Assembly (NCBI RefSeq): GCF_029873635.1
Contig: NC_080426.1
Location: 57,940,673-58,004,672 of the forward strand
Length of the DNA: 64,000 bases
Direction: 5' to 3'
Source: Malania oleifera
Taxonomy: Eukaryota > Streptophyta > Magnoliopsida > Santalales > Ximeniaceae
In this document: positions 21,481 through 33,022 of the stretch, in pieces
Position numbering within the stretch: position 1 is the first letter of the stretch
Layout of the letters: the number at the start of each line of letters is the position of its first letter
Program-made: the position numbers and the translations under genes
Notes under the pieces: model-generated
Seen by the model: the letters and a program-made list of their open reading frames with translations, nothing else
Told to the model about the DNA's origin: nothing
Database searches by the model: none

Positions 21481-22004
21481 CCTTTCAATTTTAGAGCCTA
21501 ACTCATATTTTACCCTTGTTATCATATATGTGACTCATAAATTAAAGGGGATTTTTCAAAGTGCTTGTGCAAGGACCTAAGGGTCAGTCTATGGTCTAGG
21601 CTTTTCAATTAAGCCTAAAAATCTGGTGTTAGTCGACCCTGTCTCAAAGATTGTTTTATAAAAATGAAGGCTTAAGAGAGTAAGTTCTTTTGAATAAACA
21701 AAATGTCCAAACAAAAATGCTTTCTTGTAAAAAATAAATTTTCAAGAATAAAAACAAGAGAGTTTTAGAGAGTAAAGGATTTGTCCCAAGAAATAGTTTT
21801 TACAATAAAAATTAGTTGGGGGAACTTTGATTAACAAAATAATTTGAGAGGATTTGGGAGTTAATCAAAGTTACTAATTTTGACAAATGAAGGGATTTTT
21901 ATAATTTTTCTGAAAATTATAACCGTTAAGGACCTATTGGGGATTTTGAAAAAGTTTAATTAAATTTTAATCCCAATTACCGCAGTTAATTTTGGGTAAC
22001 TCGA

Positions 22005-22374
22005 GAGTTTCGATTGCCCGGACCTTTGGTTTGGTCGCCCGAATAGACACAGATGGAAAAGGTAAATTTTGAACTTTGAGTGCTTGAATGGGGGTTCGAT
22101 TTGCTGATCGAGGTAATTTTCCATTATGTTTGAGGTTCAGTCGCTTGGACTTAAGTTCAATTTGCCGAACTTGAACATTCGGTTGCCCGGGGGTAATTTG
22201 AATGTGTGGCTTGGGCGCCCGAGTAGTTAGAAAAGTCAAGCATGCGAATTCGGTCACCCATGGATGTTACAGTCATTTAAGTTCCGTTGCCCGAAGTCAG
22301 GTCAACTATTTGACCAGTCCACAATTCAGTCGATCGAGGCAATTTGACTTGCCTAGGTTCAGTCGCCCGAAACC
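22005..22374 (-). repeat. Array of TTCGGTCGCCCGAA-type palindromes (second)
   Basis: About ten units (for example TTCAGTCGCCCGAA at 22359). Homologous to the array at 30149-30485 in the other LTR. Confidence 0.82.
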
Positions 22375-22833
22375 TCACAAATATGTCATATTTGGTCTCT
22401 TAAACTTATTCAACCATGTGTGAATAAGTTATGACATTTTGTACAAAGGGTTAAGGGTCACAGGCTCAGTCTATGATTTAAGCAATTTAATTTACCCTAA
22501 AATCTTGGTGTCGGCCGACTGAAATCAGCCTTAAGGTTTGTCTATGGTTCTATCTGAGCAAATAGTTCATATCATGTAGATGCATGCATTTATTATTGAC
22601 CAAAATATAAAAATAAATGCAATACAAGTAAAACACAAATGTCTTTTTCTTTCTTCTTTACTTTTTAACTCCATGGAATACGCCAGATATGAGCTTTAAG
22701 TCGTGTCATGGCTTCCATGTCCTCTTGATCTTATTTGAGACCTGAATTATACCTTTTCACGCACTTAAAAGCACACATAAGAACCGCTTGTGTTTGTCAG
22801 CATCAAAATGAGATCAGACTCAAAAAGCCAACA

Positions 22834-25800
22834 ATCTCCTCCTTTTTGATGATGACAAATACATAAGAGCAAAATGGGTACAAATTGAAAAGGCTCCCCC
22901 TAATAATATGCATAATATAAAAGTATTGACAATACAGTACAAGCATATCACAAAAGAAGACATTTACAAAGATTATGCATTTAAATTTTTGCATTTAAGC
23001 GCAAGTGCGAATAATAGTCCCTATAATAGTTGCTCTTATGTTTTTGCCCTAAAAAAAACTCCTCCACCCCCCCCCCCCGGGCCCTTTTTGGTCATTATCA
23101 TTTTGTTCAAAAACATTCTCCCCCTTTTGGCATCAGCAAAAAGGGCTAAGTTAAGTAGAAAAGTTTGATAATTTAAAACAAACTTAGCAAAAAGAACTCC
23201 CCCCCCCCCCCCCTTTTAAAATAATTTTTACTTTTCTTATAAAAACTTTCCCTCTTTTTGGCATAAGATTTAGGCATAGAAAATCATTCTTATATTTTCT
23301 TAAAAAAAATATGGCAATAGAGCACACAACAATATAACTGATCAATAAGAGATTAAAAGGCACATGACAAACAAGATCAGACCAAGATTATCCGCAAACC
23401 ATGGCAATTTAAACATATCATAAGACTTGTGAAAAATTTGAGTTCAACACACATGACATATGATAGCAAATGTAGGTTTGAGCATAAAAGTAGTCTAAAT
23501 AGTTCATATGCATTTTATATTAAATCAATGAACCAGTTATACAGCACCCTTAAAAAAAATTTCATGACATAAAGATTTAATATAACACAAGTACAATCAT
23601 GAAGGCATTTAAGCACGCAAGCAAGACACATGATATGTTCAATTAAAGTTCATTTCTTGCAGTAAGATAAATAAATAAATAATATATATATATATCTCCC
23701 CTAATTATTTTCGATAAATATTGAGGGCAATGCTTGCCGAAAAAGAAACTTTAATTCAAACTCAAGCAAGCATCATTTTCCTAGTTAAGCATTTAAGCAC
23801 AACACAAAGTATGACCAGAAAAAGCTAACCACAAAGATGCTAAAGATTCAAAATTTATGAACAGGGATCATATGGCAAAACCTAAGACACTATGGCAAAC
23901 AAAATATTTTCATTTATAATATTCAATGAAGACATTACAACTAAGCACAAGCCACAATGAATTCAAAAACCAAATCTACGCTAGAAATGTTGTGAGCACA
24001 ACAAGATAGAAATATAATTTTACATGCTCCCCCTATTAATTTGAATACATGCTTAGATTCCATTAATTACTTATACTAATATTGATCGTGAATTTGAACA
24101 GTATAAGTGTTATTTTCATTCATAAACTAATTTTACTGGATATATGTTAAACCGTTTGTATTTCACTAGTAAAATCTTTCCTAGAACACACTTGCGCTAA
24201 AAATCAAGAACTAAGTCATGCATGGTGTTTATGCATACCAAGAACAATCCATATAAAAGATAATTCAATGAAGACAAGATATGATGTTCATGGTACTTAA
24301 AAGGTTTAAGACTCAAAAAGTAGAAACAATAATAGTCTGAATCCATAGGGCATGTGAGTTATAATCCTTATCTTAAGGATGGGGCTTAAACTCCCCCGTA
24401 TAGTATCAAGCACACAAAAGTTCATTAACAGTCAAGGATGAATTTCAATAAAGCACATAAAACACATGTTCATCCTTCAAAACAACACTCAGCGCGCAAG
24501 AGATTATAAGTGTTAAGCTCCTATTCATTCTTTCCTAAAAGTGGAGCTTAAGCTCCCCCTGTATATTTACATGCGCGTATCCTTGCAATAAAGTTCAAGG
24601 ATGATAGTCATTTAAAAACATTCATCAAAAGTTCATCCTTTCAAAATATTTCAGCATGCAGCAAATATTGAACATTCAGCACACAACATGACATATTTCA
24701 TTTCAATTTAAATACACAATAGCCAATCAAGGTTATACTCAAGGGTAATGCAATAGGGGTTCAAAGAGGATGACACAACTCAAAACACGATGAGTGTGTG
24801 TAAAATGGAAAACTCCCCCCAAGTTATGCAATTATCCAAGTTTATGGACCATCATCAAAATATGGTATGATTAATTAAAAGGATGATGCTTTACCATTTG
24901 AGTTTTGAGTGAAAGTGCAAAGCCCAAAGAATTGGACCAAATGGTGTCCATGAACTAGTCCCTCCAAGGACGACAAGATGTGTACATGTTTTTTATTTAC
25001 ATCGTGGTTTGGATTTGGCATGTACATCCTATATAGTTATTTTGCATGAATTTTCAATGAAGGGGCAGAAAAAAAATGTTCTTTTATGATTCACTCATCC
25101 TTTCAAAAATGTTTGGGCATGCATTAAACTATCTATCCTAATAAATGGTTTCATTAATGGGAAAAATTTTACCGCAATTTCGGCAGCATTTTTTCTATAA
25201 ATCGAACATTTTCCCAATTTTTCATGTACCTGAAACCTGATAGATTCAAGCAAGAAAAATAAAATAATTTGCATCATGTAGATACCATTCAGTTAAAGGC
25301 ATGCGAGAACTTATATCCACTACCAGCATGTAATTCTAATCACTGCATCAGCCATGCAGGTGACTTTCAGTACAAGCATGCAATCTAGTAGTTCAACAGT
25401 TCAAATAAATATAAACTATCCATCAAATCATATAACATTTAGCAAACACAGTGGATAGTAGCATTCAACTCAAACAGCAGATTTAAACAAAAATTCTTTG
25501 CTCCCCCTCAGTTATGCAATCAAAGAATTTCATATTCAATAATAGTATTTGGCATAACTAAATTTTCAAATATGGGGATGAGTTTTAAGTTCCTTTATGA
25601 ATTTAGGGCTATATGATATATATAATATTAATTCCCTAAACTTAAAATCTGTGTGATGGACAAGTCATGCTATATTCAAGAGTTTTAAACTTTAAGCAAA
25701 TGTATAGCATTTAAAAGAGATTTAGCAGTTTAAAACATTTCGTCCATCTGAAGGGGATAGCCAATATCTTCAAATTATCCAAACATGATGATATACATAT

Positions 25801-26018
25801 ATCAAGCACATTGATTGGATGTGATCACAAAAACTCATGTATTGGCTTAGTTTTCTTCAGTATGATGATAGTGTGTACTACAGTTTGGAATTTCAAGCTC
25901 AATACACTATTTAAGCATTTAACACAATATAACCCCTTATGTATTATATTCCTAAAATCTTATGAGTAAAAAAAAATTCCTTTAAAGTACACCTTATAAG
26001 ATGGTATGCAATCATATA
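22834..26018 (-). other. Internal noncoding region with repeated polypurine tracts
   Basis: No supported gene in 3.2 kb. On the minus strand the PPT-like AGGGGGAG motif recurs at about 22893, 23119, 24026, 24392, 24552, 24810 and 25502, besides the PPT against the LTR at 22834-22850. The right-hand neighbour of that PPT ('atttgtcatcatc') matches the 3' UTR of the Sireviruses at 11180 and 38400. Two poly-C runs lie at 23067-23079 and 23200-23214. Multiple PPTs upstream of the 3' LTR are a known Sirevirus trait. Confidence 0.65.
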
Positions 26019-26950
26019 TAAGTTGTAATGCCTCGAACCCGAAACTAGGGTCTGAAGTGTTCTGTGCTACCATCTCGTGATGCCCCAAACCCGCCAAGTG
26101 GGGCCTGAGTGCCACGTGTTCCATTATCTATACCCAACTTTAAATCAATTACGCAATGAAAATAATAACAATTCTTTCATAGTATACCTGAGTTTCTACA
26201 TCTATATACATCTCAAAAACATAATCCAGCATTCAGTATTCACAAATATTTGCAACTCTTCGCTCTCTTTCAAAACGCTACACCAACCCCGAGCTCACTA
26301 GGCTTGGTCACGCGAAGGCTCTGAAAAAGATAAAATTCCATATCGGGTGAGACACATCTCAGTAAGTCAGAATAGATTAACACTAGTCTGTGGCTATCAT
26401 GAGGTTTGTGTGCAAATATATATAATCATCATTTATAAACATATCATAGTTATAAAAACATTCTCTATCTCTACTCACATACATGCAGTGTATTTTAATA
26501 AAATGAGAGTTCCTAAGGATTGGGGTGATTACCCGCCCGTACAAGTAGCACCCCTCTACTTTGATACCTTATGCAACCTATGACTACAACTGAAGCATGT
26601 CAGGGCACTTACCTTACTCAGTAAGCCCTCAAGTGGTTAGTTTATCTCGTACTCAACATTCACACAAAGGTTTACTGGTAGAAGTTCCCGAGAATAGGGA
26701 AGATTACCCACCCGTACAAGTAGCTTCCCTCTGCCCTAATACGTTATGCAGCCCAGTATGGCTACATCTAATACCTATTAGGGCACTCGCCTTTCTCATC
26801 AAGCCATCAAGCAAAGTGTATACTTCGCCCCAATATACATATAAATATGCTACTATTGTATACAATACATTTTACTTTACTCTATATCTGGTATCTCTGT
26901 AATATTCATCTTTTCATATTCTCAATATTTCATATTACATGGTTTACTTC

Positions 26951-27320
26951 CATAGTTCACATTACTTGAATCTCATATATAGTCCACATTACGTGGATCT
27001 CGTGTAAAGTCCACATTACGTGGATCTCGTGTAAAGTCTACCTTACGTGGATCTCATATAAAGTCCACCTTATGTGGATCTCATGTCATATACTTCGTCT
27101 TTAATAGTTCACATTACGTGGATCTTATGTCATATACTTCGTCTATATGAGTCCACATTACGTGGATCTCATGTCATATACTTCGTCTGTAATAGTCCAC
27201 ATTACGTGGATTCTCATGTCATATACTTCGTCTGAAACATTCCACATTACGTGGATCTCATGTCATCTACTTCATCTGTAACAGTCCACATTAGGTGGAT
27301 CTCATGTCATATCTAACAAT
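26951..27320 (-). repeat. Tandem array of ACGTGG-containing units
   Basis: Eleven units of 'tccacattacgtggatctc'; eight keep TACGTGG exactly. The first units are about 30 bp long and later ones about 40-47 bp because they gain 'catgtcatatacttcgtct'. Each unit is a small inverted repeat, TCCAC-attac-GTGGA. Confidence 0.92.
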
Positions 27321-28110
27321 ACATAAGGAATATTCTTATCACATTTCAGTACCCAACATCTCATAAATATACATATCATAATTCATTACACTATTTTCAT
27401 TTTACTCATGCCACACCATTTAAATAGTACGCATAATTATATCATTTAAAATAACAAAAGTCAACCCATGTTCTTCGTTTAGTTTACTGAAAATAAACAT
27501 TTAATATTCTTCACATATATCCATAAAATTCATTACCTTCCATATTTCATTTTCACAAATAATATCTACACAGCCCTAGGCTCACAATCGTAGTTCAAAC
27601 GGTTGGTATTTCTTTTAAAAATCCCTTGATAATCATATACATTTATATACTCATATATTTTCCATTTAAATCGATAAATCCCTAAAAACTTTTGGCTTAA
27701 TCTATTCCCCTTACCTGATTTTTTGAATTACGCCAGCAAGAACCCCAAAATGATATATGCGGCACTCACCCGAACCCTGAATCAAAAAGCCTACTTTAAT
27801 CAGATAAACCCTAAATAACTGACTATTTCAACACTTTCTCAACCCATAAACCTCGAATAAACATTTAAAACCTCAAAAATTAGGAATCCAAACCCTTACC
27901 TCAACTTTAGAGTGCTTCCTGAAAAGCTCTGTTTAGAAATCTACTTCGTTAGATGTGTAAAGAATCTTCCCTAGAACACCGTAGCGGCTTTCGATCATCG
28001 AATCAGGCGTCGAACGACAAGAAATCGAAGAGAGAAGGCGAGGAGCGCCATTTTTTTAGAGAGAAACAAAGAATTTGAGGTTGCTTAATGAATAAGAAAC
28101 GAAAAATTCA

Positions 28111-28117
28111 ATTTATA
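28111..28117 (-). promoter_or_regulatory. TATA box of gypsy solo LTR
   Basis: Minus-strand TATAAAT directly downstream (element sense) of the palindrome array. Confidence 0.55.
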
Positions 28118-28126
28118 CTTGGCCAC

Positions 28127-28318
28127 CTTCGTCGACGAGATGATGTCTTCATCGACGAACTACTGAAGAACATTCATCGACGAAATAAGAACTTCGTCAA
28201 CGAACCCAAATTTTGAAATTCCTGTCATTTGAAATCTCTTCGTCGACAACGCCTGAACTTCGTCGACGAACTACAAGAGGAGCTTCGTTGACGAAAACAA
28301 GGGATTCGTCGACGAAGC
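28127..28318 (-). repeat. Array of TTCGTCGACGAA palindromes
   Basis: Eight units, among the best preserved here (for example TTCGTCGACGAA at 28260 and 28304), spaced about 20-30 bp. Confidence 0.92.
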
Positions 28319-28404
28319 CTACAATTTCACTTTTTAATATTTTTTCCCTTTCTTCTTTTCTTTATCAATTTCTATAAACTAATTTTCTGAGTCCCTACAT
28401 AAGT

Positions 28405-28946
28405 TTTCATGATTGAAATAAAATCCAACTTAGTATAAACATCATGAATCATGACATGAAATAATCTATAAAAATAGAATGGGGCTAGATATACCTGTCC
28501 ACTTTGCTCCTTAAACGTTTGAGCTCAGAGTGGTGTCTTTTTCTCTCTCGATTTTTCCATATTTCTTATGGTTCCCAATTTCCCTTAGTACTATTATAAA
28601 ACATAAACTTTGCAAAAATATTAGTAGCTAAGGCATGATATAAAAGTATGCATGACACTCAAATAATAGGCATCAAAACCATGTCATGCACAAATCATTT
28701 ACAAATATTGGGAAACTATACATTTTAAAATAATTTTCAATGGGATATGAAAAATTTTGCCAAACACTTTCCAAATCCTCCAATCATTTGATTTTACAAA
28801 AATCATTGTCAATATTCAAACAGTTAAAATCTACGCAATAAAACCAGGGAAGGATTTGCAAAGACTTGACCCTCAAAATAGGGATACACCGAAATATGCG
28901 CCGTTGCAATATTTATACAAGTAGCGGTTAAGCTTATTGCAACCAA
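28405..28946 (-). other. Internal region of the minus Sirevirus-like element, 5' side
   Basis: A/T-rich sequence between the solo LTR and the PBS. No ORF or motif beyond one 'gagctcagag' stretch; it would be the 5' leader, but no gag frame follows. Confidence 0.5.
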
Positions 28947-28958
28947 ACTCTGATACCA
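28947..28958 (-). other. Primer-binding site (minus), tRNA-iMet type
   Basis: The minus strand reads TGGTATCAGAGT, 2 bp from the LTR end at 28961. This fixes the element as minus-oriented. Confidence 0.9.
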
Positions 28959-28960
28959 AT

Positions 28961-30678
28961 TGTTGGAATTGGTGTGATCCTAAGAGGGGGGTGAATTGAG
29001 TTTTAAAATATTTTTCTCTAATTTAAAAAATTACGCCAATTCACCACAGTTCATATCCCATTCAATATTGAAAACGTGTACGTACAACGATTAAGTTATC
29101 GGTGTGTGCATACATACACGTGTGCTACATATCTCATTTAAATTAGTTCTGTGTGCATGCAAGATGGTTATAACAAAATATGAATAAACATACACATACT
29201 GAAATTAAAGTGCAGAAAGTAAATGAGATAGGGAGAAAGTGACATATGATATTTGTTATTGAGGTTCGGCCAAACTAGCCTACGTTCTCGCCTTGGGCAT
29301 ACCCCCTAAGGATTACACTAAACCTAATCACTTAAATGGGTGGAGTAAAAGTCGTTTACATCCTTTCCTTATAAGGCGAGGAAAATCTTAGTTCAATTTC
29401 CGGGCTAAACCGAACCGATCTCATGTACGGGGTTGAGACTCCCCAGTTCAATTTTCTGGCTGAACTGAACCGGCCTCACTTACAGGACTAAGAATCTCCA
29501 GTTCAATTATGGGCTGAACCTAACCGATACATGAAAAATATTTTTGTACATATTAAAATGCTTCTAAGTACAAGTTGAGATGTACAACATTTAAGTTCAT
29601 AAAATATGCACTCTCTAAAGATATGAAATAATGCTCAGTAGAGAAAATGTGCTATAAAATAATATTTTCAATCTTTGAAAAATAATGTATATGATATGCA
29701 CAACAAAGATTTAAACCCAAATAAAAATTTCTCCACAAAAATATTTATCAAAGCAAAACAATGTGAAGAACTTTTGATCTTACTCTCAAAGATTGTTTTA
29801 TAAAAATAAAGGCTTAAGAGAGTAAGTGCTTTTGAATAAACAAAATGCCCAAACAAAAATGCTCTCTTGTAAAAATAAATTCTCAAGAATGAAAGTAAGA
29901 GAGTTTTGGAGAGTAAAAGATTTTCCCCAAGAAATAGTTTTTGCAATAAAAATTAGTTGGGGGAACTTTGATTAACAAAATAATTTGAGAGGATTTGGGA
30001 GTTAATCAAAGTTACTAATTTTGAAAAATTAAGGGGCATTTATAATTTATTTTGAAAATTATGACCGTTAAGGAGCTATTGGAGATTTTGAAAAAGTTTA
30101 ATTAAATTTTAACCTCAATTACCATAGTTAATTTTGGGCAACCTGAGAGTTTCGATCGCCCAAACAGACATAGATAGAAAAGGTAAATTTTGAACTTCGA
30201 GTGCCTGAATGAGGGTTCGGTTTGCTGACCGGGGCGATTTTCTATTCTGTCCAAGGTTCGGTCACCTGGACTCAAGTTCGTTGAACATTCAGTCGCCCGG
30301 GGGGTAATTTGAACGTGTGGCTTAGGCACCCAAGTAGTTGGAAAAGTCAAGCGTGCGAATTCAATTGCCCGTAGACTCTACGGTCATTTGAGTTCGGTCG
30401 CCTGAAGTTAGGTCAACTATTTGACCAGTTCACGGTTCGGTCGATTGAGGCAATTTGACTTGCTTGGGTTTGGTCGCCCAAAACCTCAAAAATATGTCCT
30501 ATTTGGTCTTTTGAACTTATTCAACCATGTGTGAATAAGTTATGACATTTTGTGAAAAGGGTTAAGGGTCTTAAGGTCAGACTATGATCTAGGAATTTTA
30601 ATTTACCCTAAAATCCTGACGTTGGTTGACCAAAATCAACCCTAAGGTCTATCTACAGTTCTGTTTGAGCAAACAGTT
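28961..30678 (-). mobile_element. 5' LTR of the minus Sirevirus-like element, part 1
   Basis: TGTTGGAATTGGTGTGATCC..., split after 'aaacagtt' by the plus-strand Sirevirus at 30679; the remaining 267 bp are at 41483-41749. The palindrome array is at 30149-30485. Confidence 0.88.
30149..30485 (-). repeat. Array of TTCGGTCGCCCGAA-type palindromes
   Basis: About nine units, counterpart of the array at 22005-22374. Confidence 0.82.
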
Positions 30679-31144
30679 TGTTGACTCTATGAGTCCAATC
30701 CTGTTTTGATAATAAAAAATCACTTGGTATTTGATTTGTGCATTGATATTGTGAAGAGGAACTATATTAGGCATGCACGAAAGGATAACAAGTCATGGAA
30801 GCCATAAAGAATAAAACATACATATCTGAGCAAGATCCATGGAACTCAGAGAGTACAAGAATGAAGATGCAAGCAACAAGTTCAAGAGCGTCTTGGGAAT
30901 GAGTACTTAGAACTCATTTATTTACATTTTCATATGATTTAATTTGAGGCTCAACATATACCCTAGAATGACCTTAGGATTCATGCATCTTATGAATATT
31001 ATTAGGGGACATTTATGGACTTAGAAATATTTTTAAAACCCCGAAAAATATTTTTATAAAAGAGCCAAGAAAGAGAGGAAAGCAAATTTTCAAAGTATAA
31101 AGAAAAATTTCAGGAAATAGAAACTTTGGATGACAGAACTCAAC

Positions 31145-31432
31145 GGTCAGTCACCTGAAGTTGCCACTTTAGAAAACCGAAGTTAACCTCAGCAGTCTTA
31201 AGAATTTCTTCAGAAGACCGAAGATTAAACTCAGTCACCTAAAGAATTTATGGTGAAACATAGAACCTGACAGAAGCACCTCAGAAGATTGAACTCAGAC
31301 TTCAGTCGTATAAAACCGACACTTCAGTCGTATGAACCCCAAACTTCAGTCGTCTTACCCTGTGTCCAGGTTATTATTTCGAAGCTTTAACGAACTTCAG
31401 TCGTCTGGGCCTTTGACTTCAGTCATCTGAAC
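31145..31432 (+). repeat. Array of TTCAG-TCGT-CTGAA palindromes
   Basis: About nine units, some decayed, ending about 95 bp before the A/T box. Confidence 0.85.
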
Positions 31433-31526
31433 TTGTGGGAAAACTTAAAATTTTAATTTTTAATAAGAGAACTCACGAGATATTTTTTTATCCAACAGTC
31501 AAGATTGATTCTAAGGGCAAGATACC

Positions 31527-31533
31527 TATATAT
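31527..31533 (+). promoter_or_regulatory. TATA-like box of Sirevirus 5' LTR
   Basis: TATATAT following the palindrome array; the same box is at 39278-39284 in the 3' LTR. Confidence 0.4.
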
Positions 31534-32895
31534 TGAACATCTAAACCCTAGTGCTAATAAGATCAACAAGAATAAGAACAACGATAAGACTCAACCACAA
31601 GAAGAAGAAAATCAAAGCTTGGCAATACGATTGAGCATACTAGCACAGCTTGGGAGATCACACTACTAAGGTTGTGATTGGGATTTCAAATCTTACGCTA
31701 CACATCTAAGCTAAACCTACTTGATCCTCAAAAGGTTTTCTTGTGATTATTATACAAGCTTATTTGATATTAAGGTTTGGTACATCATACTTCTTGTTAA
31801 GAGTTAGTTGCATAGAGTTCTTCATATATAAACTGATCTACATGTTGATATTCATTTTTCAAAGAGCTTGTCATTGCAAAATCCATTTGTGAATATTTGA
31901 TAAGAGGTGGATCTTGAGTGTGCATATAGTAAATCATTTTTGAGAAGATTATCACTTGAGAAGAGCTTTAGTTATTAATTAAATACTTTTGGTTCAAGTG
32001 AGTTTTCATTCAAAGACTTGATATTTTTAATATTACAAATCTTCTTATTTGAATATCCTTTGTGTTCATAATGATATATTATTGAGGCATATTTTCTGAA
32101 ATATATTACATTAGGTTTTTTATCTTTGGTATACATATCGTATTTATACTAAGTTGCATATTACAAAGATCATATTGTGGTTGGAAACTTGAGAGAAATA
32201 TTGTTGTGATAAAGTGTGTTTGAAGTCTTTGCAATCTTTAAAGTTGTTTTTGTATTCAAAGATTTAACCTAAGTTCTCCAAAGTATTGACTTACATAAAT
32301 ATTTTTTTGGGAGATTTGATAAAAGGGAAACTGTAGTGAATCATATTCATTCATAAAATGATTGTATCGTTTCATACATTCTGAGCTTCAAGTTTCATCA
32401 TATGATTATGTATTAGGAATTTCAATTGTACTCACTAGCTTTGTTGGAAGCAATTTTGAGTGTTTTATAGATTTGATTATAATCACGGTTCGGGTTTTGA
32501 ACCGGGTTTGAGGAGAGAGTTGTATCTCTTGTAAGCAGCGGATTAGGAGGAAGTTGTACCTCTTGTAAGTAGCGGATTGTAAGGGAAGCTCCGTCCCAAT
32601 TTAAGGAGTAGGGATTATAGTAGAATCCTTAAGTGAGTTGCTCAAGGTGAGCATGTAGGCCGAGTTTGCTTAACCTCGTAAAATTGCGTTTGTCTTCTCT
32701 CTTCCCTTATCTTTTTAATTTCCGCAACGCACTTCATTATTTACATTGCATGTATGTTTGTTGAATAATCTCACATGAACTTGATAAGTAATTGGTTAAA
32801 TTTAGACATGAGGACTAAGTGGTGAATAAGTTTCAAAGAATTTTTAAAATACCCAATTCACCCACCCTTCTTAAGAATACACCTAAATCAACATT

Positions 32896-32907
32896 TGGTA
32901 TCAGAGA
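32896..32907 (+). other. Primer-binding site, tRNA-iMet type
   Basis: TGGTATCAGAGA, 2 bp after the LTR end. Confidence 0.93.
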
Positions 32908-33022
32908 GGGTTTTCATAGACATAGACTTAATAGTTCATTTGTTAAAAAATCACATGACACACATCGGTATAACTCCATTTGGTGAAAGAAACTCATCTA
33001 CTAAAACACAATTTTTTGTGGT

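Larger units (their letters stand above)
19939..22833 (-). mobile_element. 3' LTR of the minus Sirevirus-like element, chimeric
   Basis: Begins TGTTGGAATTGGTG and ends AAAAAGCCAACA. From about 21645 to 22833 it matches the right LTR (29782-30678 plus 41483-41749). The part 19939-21644 matches the right LTR only at its first about 50 bp and otherwise represents a diverged subfamily that has its own promoter block and palindrome array. It therefore carries two consecutive array/promoter blocks and is about 900 bp longer than its partner. Confidence 0.75.
26024..28399 (-). mobile_element. Ty3/gypsy solo LTR (minus), TSD TAAGT
   Basis: TGTAATGCC...CCCTACA (LTR start TGTAGGGACTC on the minus strand), flanked by TAAGT at 26019-26023 and 28400-28404. 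Carries palindromes 28127-28318, TATA 28111-28117, a donor-like GAG|GTAAGGG on the minus strand near 27899, and a large tandem array at 26951-27320. No internal domain. Confidence 0.93.
30679..32893 (+). mobile_element. 5' LTR of the Sirevirus
   Basis: TGTTGACTCTATGAGTCC...AAATCAACA. Palindromes 31145-31432, A/T box TATATAT 31527-31533, conserved 'cccaattcaccc' motif near the 3' end. By eye about 5-10% diverged from the 3' LTR, mostly transitions. Confidence 0.94.

Noticed and set aside
26951..27320. CRISPR-like array
   Set aside because: Direct repeats without unique spacers, inside a plant LTR; ordinary tandem array.
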